Shown: positions 1-8,485 of the stretch, piece by piece
Position numbering within the stretch: position 1 is the first letter of the stretch
How the letters are laid out: each line of letters begins with the position of its first letter
Source of the DNA: Bondarzewia mesenterica
Lineage: Eukaryota; Basidiomycota; Agaricomycetes; Russulales; Bondarzewiaceae
DNA: 12,819 nt
Reading direction: 5' to 3'
Assembly (NCBI GenBank): GCA_004802705.1
Contig: SGPL01000758.1
Coordinates: 1-12,819 of the forward strand
Notes under the pieces: generated by a model
Database searches by the model: none
Told to the model about the DNA's origin: nothing
The model's input: only the letters and a program-made list of their open reading frames with translations
Made by a program: the position numbers and the translations under genes

Positions 1-110
1 AAAAAACATAGGAAAAAAACATATAAAAAACATATCAAAAAACATAGGAAAAAAACATAGGAGATAACATAATAAATAACATAGGAAAATAACATATAAA
101 AAGCCATTTA
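1..110. repeat. AT-rich degenerate short tandem repeat (AACATA-type)
   Basis: The hexamer AACATA occurs eight times in about 100 nt, separated by A-runs and often followed by GG or T, giving an irregular unit of roughly 10-14 nt. This is seen directly. It is a low-complexity, minisatellite-like tract with no coding signal, and it sits just left of the truncated retrotransposon. Confidence 0.75.
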
Positions 111-231
111 TAATATATAGCCACTTTGCAGACCTTTAATTTAAATATAGGCCATTGTATTAACCAGACTTTGCAAACCCTTATGTTATAACAAGTTATA
201 TACTTTACAAAGTTACTACAGCTACTGGTGA
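111..231. other. AT-rich sequence at the truncated 5' edge of the Copia element
   Basis: This stretch has no coding similarity. It contains an imperfect 16-nt direct repeat (ACTTTGCA.ACC.TTA) at 123-138 and 168-183. A TGA at 229-231 lies in the same frame as the retrotransposon reading frame, which becomes recognisable from about 232-244. The break point between element and flank is therefore somewhere around 180-244 and cannot be fixed more closely from one copy. Confidence 0.5.
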
Positions 232-2868
232 CGAAAGACTGAGACCTTCACGGCCTACAAGTCGTTCGAGGCCTGGTGCCGCACCCACTATGATGCCGCC
301 GTCAAAATCCTTCATTCGGATCGCGGCGGCGAGTACCTCAGTAATGAATTCATTAGCCATCTCGACGCAGCAGGCACAAAACAAAAACTTACCGTGCATG
401 ACACTCTGCAACAGAACGGGGTCGCGGAGCATCTGAACCTTACCATTATGGTGAAGGTGCGCGCTATGTTGCACGCAAGTGGTCTCTCTCGATTCCTGTG
501 GAGAGAAGCCGCGCATCACGCCGTCTGGTTGAAGAACCGCACGGCGACGAAGGCTGTCAATGGCATGATGCCGTTCGAGGCCGTTACTGGTCAAAAACCC
601 AATCTGAGGTCAGTCCGCGAGTGGGGAAGCACGGTGTGGGTTCATGACACCACTGGGTTAAAGTTGGAGCCAAGGGCAAAGGAGGGGCATTGGATTGGGG
701 TTGATGAGCTGTCAAAGGGGTGCCGCGTGTACTGGCCGAAGTCAAAAATGGTCAGTGTGGAGCGTAATGTCTACTACGTGCTGCCATCGCAACGTCTCGA
801 GGGGGAGGTGATAGGTGATTTCTCCCTTTCACCTGATACTTCTAACGAGATGCCTGCGACAAGCACGCGCCCCAAAAATGAGACGCCTGCGTCTAGCACG
901 CACTCCAACAGCACCGATGAGTCTGCACTAAGCAAGCTCAAATTAGCTCCCACCCCTGCAAAACCCGCCGCTTCGACTATTCCACTGGCCATCCCAATAA
1001 ATGACTCACCCAATATTCCAGAAGAATGCCCCAAATGGCTCCACAAGCCCAGCATGTACGTCCGCGCCCTTCAATCCGGCAAAGGTGTTGCATCCACGTG
1101 TGCATCTGATCCAGTAATCCCACGAGGTCTTCAAGTTCCTGGAGGCTGGGAGGGAGAGGAAGCAGATGGCAAGGATGGAGGGGGAGTGGCTGATGAAAGT
1201 GGTGAGGATAGGGCTGAGGTTGAGGAGGCACTGGTTTTGGATGAGGAAGAGGACGGATAGGAATATGTGATGGTGGCAGAGATGAGTGAGGCAGAGGGAC
1301 TAGAGCCGAGGAGTTTGGCAGAGGCAAAGAGGAGACTGGATTGGCCGTTGTGGGAGAAGGCAATAGAGGAGAAACTGGTGACTCTGAGAGCCACCAGAAT
1401 GTGGGAAATTGCCGAGGCACCCGTGGGAGCTAATGTGGTAGGTTCGAAGTGAGTTTTCAAAGCCAAGAAGGACGCGTCTGGCAACGTCGTCCAGTACAAG
1501 GCTCGCCTAGTCACCCAGGGATTCAGTCAAATCCCTGGTGTGGACTACTTCGACACTTACGCACCTGTAGCCAAGCTCGCGTCCATCCGCACCGTCCTCG
1601 CTATCGCCAATCGCAATGACCTAGAGCTGCATCAGGTGGATATCAAAGGCACGTATTTAAATGGTGATCTAACCCCTGCAGAAGTTATCTTCATGCATCA
1701 CCCACCTGGATACACACCCCCTGGCAGCACCAGAAAGGTCCTGCATTTGAAGAGAACACTATACAGCTTGAAACAGTCAGGACGATGCTGGTATCAGAAA
1801 CTCACCTGAATCTTTGTAGATTTGATGGGTTTCGAGCGATGCCAAGTCGATCAGGCCATTTTCTATAGGCATCGGGGCACGGCGTTGATGATTGTTGTCA
1901 TACATGTGGATGACTATACCATCGCCGTGACTATAATCTCGCTCATCGACAATTTTAAGGCACAGCTCCATCAGCATGTCGAGGTCACTGACTTAGGTGA
2001 GCTTCACTGGCTCCTCGGGATCGAGATCAAATGAGATCGTGATGCAGGTACGATCCATTTGTCTCAGCAATCGTATATTGATAGCATCATGTGTCGATTT
2101 AATTTCGATGAGCTCAAGCCCACCTCTATGCCTATGGAAACTCATGTACGCCTATCTACCTCACAATCCCCGTCCTCTACCACCAAGATCGCAGCTATGT
2201 GCGACGTCCCCTATCGTGAAGCTGTCGGTGCCATGCAATGGGCCGCCCTGACCACGCGTCCTGATATCTCATTTTCCGTCTCCACAGTCTCTCGTTTCTC
2301 GACGAATCCTGGACTGGTGCATTGGGAGGCCGTCAAGCAGATCTTTCGGTATCTGAAGGCAATGCGGGACCTATGGTTGTCATATGGAGGAGAAGAGAAG
2401 GAGATGGTGGGTTACGCAGATGCAGATGAGAGCATGGTGGAGGACTGCAAGGCGGTATCTGGGTATGCTTTCATTATTGATGGTGGCGCTATATCTTGGA
2501 GTTCCAAGAAGCAGGAGATCGTATCACTCTCGACGACCGAGAGCGAATACGTTGCTGCGACCCACGCGATGAAGGAAGCGCTCTGGCTTTGCAGCCTCAT
2601 CACGGAGATCCTCGCACCACTCACCAACTCGACCACTCTTTTCTCCGACAATCAGTCTGCGATCGCGCTCATGAAGGACCATCAGTAGCATGCGCGATCA
2701 AAACATATCGATATCCATTACCATTTCATTCGCTGGGTTATCGAAGGCGGCGCTCTCTGACTGATCTATTGTCCTACCGAGGACATGGTCGCTGACACGC
2801 TTACAAAAGCTTTACCCTCCGCCAAAGTCAAGCACTTCGCTGCCGAGCTGGGACTCCGCATGGCTTGA
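232..2868 (+). pseudogene. Copia pol polyprotein remnant (integrase-RT-RNase H)
   Basis: One frame is readable for 879 codons, from the break point to TGA 2866-2868. The integrase keeps HSDRGGEY with its Asp at 319-321 and the NGVAE Glu at 427-429, exactly 35 residues apart (D-35-E). A variable Pro/Ser/Glu-rich linker (about 800-1260) follows. Reverse transcriptase shows KARLVTQGF, VDIKGTYLNGDL (Asp at 1639), LYSLKQSGRCWYQKL and VIHVDDYTIA (Asp pair at 1909-1914; HVDD where YVDD is usual). RNase H shows GYADAD, SLSTTESEY and SDNQSAI, then the KHIDI and CPTEDMVADTLTK tail. Internal stops are TAG 1258, TGA 1450, TGA 1807, TGA 2032, TAG 2686 and TGA 2758. By family consensus the stop at 1450 replaces Trp, and those at 1807, 2032 and 2758 probably replace Arg CGA codons. 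No frameshift was seen. Confidence 0.95.
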
Positions 2869-2875
2869 GGGGGAG
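2867..2875 (+). other. Polypurine tract for plus-strand priming
   Basis: A purine-only run (GAGGGGGAG, overlapping the last two bases of the pol stop codon) ends directly against the TGTTGG start of the LTR. This is the standard position and composition of a Copia polypurine tract. Confidence 0.85.
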
Positions 2876-3100
2876 TGTTGGAATTACAAGCCGATGCCGG
2901 AGTAGCGCGTCGGCTGTAAGGTTTTTCCGTTCCGTATGTATTTTCGTTATGTTTAGCCCGGACGGCGCAGCGCGCCGTCCTTTCCATTCTTACTTACCTT
3001 CCGCTTTGGGCTGTGGCTGACTGGAGCACTGCCCGCTCGTACCCTACACTGTACAGTTCTGCGTTTACAGTTAGCTTCCGGTTGAATCTTATTTACAGCG

Positions 3101-3108
3101 TATATAAG
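3101..3108 (+). promoter_or_regulatory. TATA box of the LTR promoter
   Basis: TATATAAG lies about 225 nt into the LTR, the usual place for the U3 promoter that would drive the element's transcript. Transcription would begin about 30 nt downstream, just before or within the duplicated GC-rich segment. The element body is dead, so any present activity would be readthrough into the right flank. Confidence 0.6.
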
Positions 3109-3130
3109 ACTTGCATACTGGGTTTTTATC

Positions 3131-3313
3131 ACCTCAGACTCTTGTTCACGCGAGGCGCGCACGAGACTGAGGTGAGATATCTTTACCTTACTTTACTGCT
3201 ACTTTGTTTGCTTACAAGTTTCCTTACCTAGACGTTGTATCTTTCCTAGGTAACTAATATAGACTCTTGTTCACGCGAGGCGCGCACGAGACTGAGACGT
3301 TGTATCTTTCCTA
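3131..3313. repeat. Internal direct repeats and hairpin inside the LTR
   Basis: An identical 36-nt segment beginning AGACTCTTGTTCACGCG occurs at 3136-3171 and 3261-3296. An 18-nt segment (GACGTTGTATCTTTCCTA) occurs at 3231-3248 and 3296-3313, so 3231-3313 is a partial tandem duplication with a 65-nt period. The first copy is flanked by an inverted repeat: ACCTCAGACTC at 3131-3141 pairs with GAGACTGAGGT at 3163-3173 with one mismatch, giving a possible 11-bp stem. All of this is read directly from the sequence. Confidence 0.85.
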
Positions 3314-3348
3314 AATAATCAACTGCGTGCGCCGTAAGGTCTCTTACA

Positions 3349-4387
3349 TTTGGAGCTCTTAAGAAACATAGGAGAGGAAGGAATACCGCATCTTGATTAT
3401 AATTTAGCTTTACTAAGGAAATGGAGCAGAGTTTGGCATAGGATAGTGAAAAAATGGCAGAATCAGTGCCCAATGAGCAGTTTTATTTGAATAACTTCCG
3501 GCCAGAGAAGAATTAACATCTGTAACTTTACAAAGTAATTAAGGATGATTTATCTCAATTTTAGGGGGAAAAATTCAAGAGAAATGGATGAGAATTGCTT
3601 GTGCTACGTCTGTTTATCGAACACTGAGGTCGTGTTGAAGTCACGTGGCGCCATACAATAGTACTTAGGTCACCAGTGTGAGGAGAGGCTGCGTTTTACC
3701 ACAAGCATCTAATCACACGAGTTTGGAGTTCTTGAAGATCCCACCGACGAAAGAAGCGAGATGAAGATTCTCGTTGCGAGATCAAGAAAAACCTGTCCTC
3801 GCAGATGCATGAACACGAAGGTTTATGTAGCTACTGTATAGTATCGGAGTTTCAACGTCAACGTCGGAGAGTGCCGACTTTTGCGAGAGCAGCGGGATCA
3901 ATTCAAACTCAGTCAGGTCCTAATTCCCCATACCCTGCCCATACCTATAGTGCAACCGCCATGGGTCCTGCAAGCAAGCCAAAGTCAGCACGAAGGAAGA
4001 AAAAAAAAAGCTACACCTAACACCCAGGTGGTGTTTGGGCATGTAAGTTGCAGACTTCAGCTTCATACTGTGCGTTTATAAGCTCTCGGAGGGCGTCAGT
4101 GCTTAATGCCGCGAGCGGTTATCCTAGTGATATTGGTTCCCAACAATCGGCAAATGGTCAGTGCCATAGGGCCTGCATTCGCGCTCATCAATCAGAAAGT
4201 GGCTCCCCGCAGAGGCTTCGCCGCCCACACAGGTCTCACGGTAACACTCTGCGGTGACGACAGCCCGCTTTTCGTCAGTCTCCACTCAATGATATTACGA
4301 GCACAGCCTATTTCAGCGGTTGATGCATATACATAATACCTTGCATCGAGCTGTCAGGTAGAGCGGCATTTGTATCTCTGCTTCACC
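3349..4387. other. Intergenic stretch without recognisable gene
   Basis: The first 200 nt are AT-rich and the rest is mixed. Short open frames exist (for example 3805-4020 on +), but their translations are basic and low in complexity, with no domain, signal peptide or membrane segment. A small inverted repeat (AACACC, 5-nt loop, GGTGTT) lies at about 4019-4035. A weak TATA-like ATATACATAA at about 4326-4335 lies some 55-60 nt before the CFEM ATG and could be its core promoter. Confidence 0.5.
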
Positions 4388-4948
4388 ATGCGCCCCCACA
4401 GTGTTATCTCCTTCATTTTCCTCTCCGCTGCAAGTGCAGCGATTGCTCAGAGTTCGAGCGGAGCGACTTGCCTCCAAGATCCTGCGGGTTGGGCATCGAG
4501 CTGCCTCCAATCCGCCAACACGGCGACCAGTCAAGGATGTTCCTCGTGAGTTTTGACGCTCGCTCATCCCTCAATCACTTTTGGACAAATTCTGACGAAC
4601 AGGTATTTAGGACGGATACTGAGTGCCTCTGCGATGCTTTCCGGACAAACGGCAACTTTGGCATTTTTGACTTGAAGTGTGTGTCGGATGGATGCATCAA
4701 CGAGGCTGCCCCTTCTTCCGTAGTGGAGTCGGCGTTCTCGGCGGCCGTGACTGCCCAGTCGTCCATTTGCGCGCCTTGTAAGCAAGAACTTGTTCCTCTG
4801 ATCCACTTTCGGCATAAGTACATAGATTTCAGGCATAGTTCATGAAGCCAGCTCGGACCCGGCTATTTTCCGTATCACTACTAAGTCTAACTATTTCCGC
4901 TTCGCAGATACTTCCAGTGCGACTGCAACAATCACTCAAGCGCCTTAG
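4388..4948 (+). CDS. Secreted CFEM-domain protein, three exons
   Basis: Exons 4388-4545, 4611-4777 and 4908-4948 give 121 aa. The ATG lies in a good context (CACCATG) and opens a signal peptide, with a hydrophobic stretch at residues 5-20 and likely cleavage after AIA. Eight cysteines follow at residues 28, 39, 51, 58, 60, 76, 81 and 106. The GC-x6-CLC-x15-C-x4-C-x24-C layout and the Asp three residues before CLC (residue 55) are the CFEM signature; in characterised members that Asp is the heme-iron ligand. CFEM proteins are fungal cell-surface or secreted proteins, some of which bind heme or act at host contact. Intron 1 (65 nt, GTGAGT...TTTAG) is well supported because it joins the domain. 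Intron 2 (130 nt, acceptor CGCAG after a CTAAC branch-like site) is less sure. The C-terminus is short and Ser/Thr-rich with no clear GPI signal. Confidence 0.82.
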
Positions 4949-5989
4949 ATCGCTTGTCGGCGCGCCAGGTATGTCCGCCCATCTGCTTGTCAATTTTTTT
5001 CCCCGGCCGCTTTGAAACTTATGAGACCATAGTCAAGTGCCTCCCACGAAACATCCCGGTCACTATATCAAGCAATGTACATCGTGATATCGCGTCTCTC
5101 CTTCTTGCATCTATCTCATGAATTTCCCACCGCATACGTGGCTTCAAGCTTTCCTCCACTTATGAGGCAAGGGTTCAGTCGAATCGCATGGCAGTAGTAA
5201 GCATGGTGAAAACGCTTGCATGGCATGCCCCACAGCCCATCGAATTTGGTTGCATCGACCCATTAATCCTCAACATTGTTTAGGACCTAATTGAATCACA
5301 GAGTCAAAGTAGTCTTACAGGGTAGTCCGAGCGGTGTCTTCGAGTCACCCATCTGAAATGTTTTACGGTCTAAAATCACAGTTTTACGGGCATCCGTCGA
5401 GTGGACGACGAATCGGACGATGATGTCGGAGTCGAAGGCCTCACGTGTAGTTCTCCCACTCCCATGGCAGGTTGTATATACTTCCTTCCATCTTCCACAT
5501 TCACACCTCAGTATATTTTTGTCTAGCCTGACGTGCCTAGTGCTGATGCGACTTCGACGACGGCATGCAATTTCGTTGTGAGACGAATACTAGGGACGTG
5601 GTTTCATAGGGCCATCGCAGTATTTGGAGATTGTCGGCAGCCGCACGCAATTCGCGACTTTCGCCGAATCGTAAAGTGTCGATGACATTTCGACATTTGG
5701 TGGTACTGTGGTACGCAACTACTCGCTTGATTACACATGGACTAATATACTAATATACAACCCAAGATACTTCTTAACAATAAGGAAAGAAAAAGACACG
5801 AAAATCACATTAAAAAGAGAGGAAGCCGAAGAAACGGTATGAAAGGGGCACAATCAAGGAGCGGTTGGGAATCTGGGGATTCAAGCCTCCACTTCAACAC
5901 CCTGCATTATCAAGCGCCTCGCTTGGTCCGACCGGGGCTTGATGCTGAGTTTCAGCGGGTTCGGAATGCTGGATGCGCAACACCGTCAG
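4949..5989. other. Intergenic stretch without recognisable gene
   Basis: No open frame here has recognisable similarity, and I see no tRNA. The right part would hold the 3' untranslated region of the P450 gene, which reads leftwards and stops at 5990. A tiny tandem repeat (ACTAATAT twice) lies at 5741-5756. The left part may carry the end of the CFEM transcript. Confidence 0.5.
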
Positions 5990-8485
5990 TCATGTTACAA
6001 AAGACTTCGAGAGGAGGCGGCAAAGTCGAGCATCGGGAGAAAAGACGCACCGGAAAACGGAATTATCGAACACGACCTCTGGCTCAATCGTCTGACCGTG
6101 CTCGTCAACGGCCTTGGAAATGTCGAGGGTAGAGAGCATCGTCGCCAGTAGGAGCCACACTGATGACTCAACGAGGTGTGCGCCTGGGCACCGTCTGTGG
6201 AGCACACGTGTAAGAAGGACAGATCAGCACCCTCGAACACTCACGGAAATGAAAAGAAGGAAGGAGAATGCGACGAGCAACGCACCTGCGTCCGAATCCG
6301 AATGCATAATTCCGGGGATCGCGTCTCCGCGCTGTGACATCGTCGACCTTCTCGAGGAACCGCTCTGGGATGAACTTCTCAGGTTCGGGGTACATATTTT
6401 CGTCCCTGAGCATTTTCCTGAGAGGAAGACACGACGTCAGTTCAGTCTATTTGCAAGATCTTCTCCTAGCCGCCCTAACCGCCCGCCCAAATCGATGCTT
6501 ACCAGATGTTCCCGAAAACCTACAGTGCAATGGAAGCACTGTCAGTAGGTAACTAAGCCATTTGCAGTGGAAAATTCACGTACCAGAGTGCCCTTGGGGA
6601 TGAACTTGCCATCGTACACATCGTCCTCCATTAGTCGATGCGGAAGTCCTGTGGGGGAAAAACAAACTATCAGTAAAATTGCATCATTTGACGGAATGAG
6701 TAAGACGACATACCCAACGGTACAGGGCATCCCCACCGCAAACATTCTTCCCAGATAGCTTCGACGTATGGCAGATTCTCGCGATCATCAAAGGTTGGCA
6801 GGCGGCCGGTCCCGACGATGTTGTCGAGCTCCTTCTGTGCCTTGCGCATGGCGTCTGGGTGTTGCAACATTGCGAGAAGGAAGTGAGTCGCAACGGTCAA
6901 AGTCTGTGGAAACAGGGAAAACTGGCGTTATGGCGACGACGGCTAACGGAAAACTTGAATTGAAGACTGACCGTGTCGATGCTCGACGCATACATGGAAT
7001 TCGCCGTCCACTTGATATCGAACTCTTCGAGCTCGGTGACAACTTTGCCGTCCTGCTCTAGAAGGGTAGAGCAAAATGATGGGACAGTAGTGCCAGCTCT
7101 CTGTAATGACACAAATAGTCAGATGAAAGAGCGAAACACTCTTTACGCGGATGAAACGCGCACAATGGTGTCTTTGAGTGCATCGTAAGGCAACTGTACT
7201 GATTCTTCGATGACTTTCTTCCATGTCGCCGCTTTTCGCTTGAATCCGGCACCTGGGAACCATGTAGGAAGATGCTTCAGAGCCGGTATGATATCTACTG
7301 GCCACAAGCCTCCGCCCGAACAGATCTCGTTCGCTAGCAAATCGGTTGCAGACTCGGAGTTGACGAGATATTTATCGTTGTTCGAGCGCACTTCGAGCCC
7401 GTACACGACGAGCAGCGTGAGCCCACCGGCATAACGCTTAACATTGCTGACATAGTCGGGGTCGGCAAGCGTGCGGCGGAGGAAGTGGAGGTTCGCGGTT
7501 TGGATGAGAGGGTGNTATTGCTTGATGCTATGGACACCAAGGGCGCGAGACATGAGCCGGCGCTGCCTGCGCGCTTCGTCGCCGTAACGGGTAAATGCGA
7601 CCTNCAGACGTTCATGACGTAGNTAGAAGATGGNTCAGGAGGAGGATCATTTCCAAGTACNTTTGATAGGTTAATTACCATGTGCTCAGCGCCACATCTA
7701 AACGAATCAATGATNAACGATGAATGGACATGAATCCAACAATTTCAAAAAAATTAATTAAATTNAANTAATAANAAAACGACNTACAATTCGCTGACCA
7801 TGACAAGGGAAGGCTTGTCGGAGTAGATTGCGCCNCGTTTCTCCATGAGGTCNTTTACGGCCTCCGGGGAGTTGAGAAAGACGATGCCTTGTCCGAGGAC
7901 NTGCAAGTACACGACATCACCTACATTTCAAATAAGAATCNTTCAGNAAGCAATGAAGTCGAGGAGCATGCATAAAAAACGACGATGTCGACGAGTGAGN
8001 AAAAANCCTTCTGCCCACACCATCATGGATGCGACNCGCCGTATGATAAGATGCAGGATTGGTAGCATATATGCAGCATATAGTATGTTGCGCCCATANT
8101 TAGGATATGGCAAGCCAAGATTCAACTTGCGTCNGAGTCAAAAGCTNCGACGCAATTGACCGCGACTAAGTAGATNGACTGCCCGACGTGGNGACCNAGC
8201 GCTCCAACGACGATCCCCTCATCATACGTTATNCACGTCTTCCGTACTCTCGANTCCNACANCTTGCAGGCCAAACTGAAGTATTAAAACTCACCAAAGA
8301 CTCTGGCCCACTCCGTGGCGGCCAGCCAAAACTCCTTGGCCTTGAAATCCGTCACATTACCNAGGACCGGCCANGGTTTNGGACCAGGCGGGAGCGGCAA
8401 CGCAGCTCTGGTNGACCTCGATCTGTACCAGAGAAAAAGAGCGACAAAAAGCGTGCCAAAACGCGCCNTAGGTTGNCAAAGACAT
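5990..8485 (-). CDS. Cytochrome P450 monooxygenase, ten exons (OrdA-like fungal P450)
   Basis: The protein is a membrane-anchored, heme-dependent monooxygenase; its substrate cannot be told. Exons in reading order are 8485-8295, 7920-7788, 7697-7679, 7601-7164, 7100-6972, 6903-6714, 6648-6584, 6519-6503, 6417-6286 and 6194-5990. All phases agree and the total is 505 aa, normal for the family. Residues about 7-20 are a short hydrophobic anchor, followed by the LPLPPG hinge. The I-helix reads SSIDTT (299-304), the K-helix ExxR is E356-R359, PERF is 411-414, and the heme loop FGFGRRRCPG has Cys440. The Trp usual in the C-helix (YGDxWRRHRR) is Ala here. The ATG at 8485 becomes in-frame only if the N at 8476 is an extra base, giving MSLQP before the anchor. 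The heme loop is split by an intron after FGFGR. In databases such proteins are often named O-methylsterigmatocystin oxidoreductase. Confidence 0.93.

Larger units (their letters stand above)
232..3348 (+). mobile_element. Ty1/Copia LTR retrotransposon, 5'-truncated and inactive
   Basis: The domain order is integrase, reverse transcriptase, RNase H, polypurine tract, LTR. Integrase before reverse transcriptase is the diagnostic order for Copia rather than Gypsy. The 5' LTR, primer binding site, gag, protease and the integrase N-terminus are absent. Only the last part of the integrase core is left. The 3' LTR looks intact by its TGT...ACA ends. The five bases after it are TTTGG, but without a 5' end no target site duplication can be tested. 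The element cannot move by itself because pol is truncated and has six internal stops. Confidence 0.95.
2876..3348 (+). repeat. 3' long terminal repeat of the Copia element (473 bp)
   Basis: The start is TGTTGG immediately after the polypurine tract. The end is set at CTTACA, giving TGT...ACA inverted termini. The LTR carries a TATA box near its middle and a set of internal duplications downstream of it. The right boundary is inferred from the terminal ACA, because no second LTR copy lies in the window to compare with. Confidence 0.75.

Noticed and set aside
977..1514. Minus-strand Pro/Ser-rich open frames opposite the Copia linker
   Set aside because: They are shadows of the Glu/Gly-rich linker of pol on the plus strand and show no independent coding features.
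3349..3362. TTTGG after the LTR might be the primer binding site of a second, tandem Copia copy
   Set aside because: Only TTTGG matches the usual TTTGGTATCAGAGC-type text, and no gag-like frame follows.
3805..4020. Plus-strand 71-codon frame ending in a Lys-rich tail
   Set aside because: No domain, signal or promoter evidence. The Lys run comes from a simple A-rich stretch.
5320..5360. Segment GGTAGTCCGAGCGGT with a following TTCGAGTC looked tRNA-like
   Set aside because: No acceptor stem or anticodon arm can be folded around it at the correct spacing.
5930..5975. On the minus strand, text around CCGCTGAAACTCAGCATCAA resembles the 5' start of fungal 28S rRNA
   Set aside because: Similarity covers only about 20 nt with gaps. 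Neither the preceding ITS2 end nor the following conserved 28S sequence is present, so it is taken as chance.
5839..6548. Plus-strand open frames opposite the 3' part of the P450 gene
   Set aside because: The minus strand there carries the heme-binding loop and PERF motif in proper exons; the plus-strand frames have no recognisable content.
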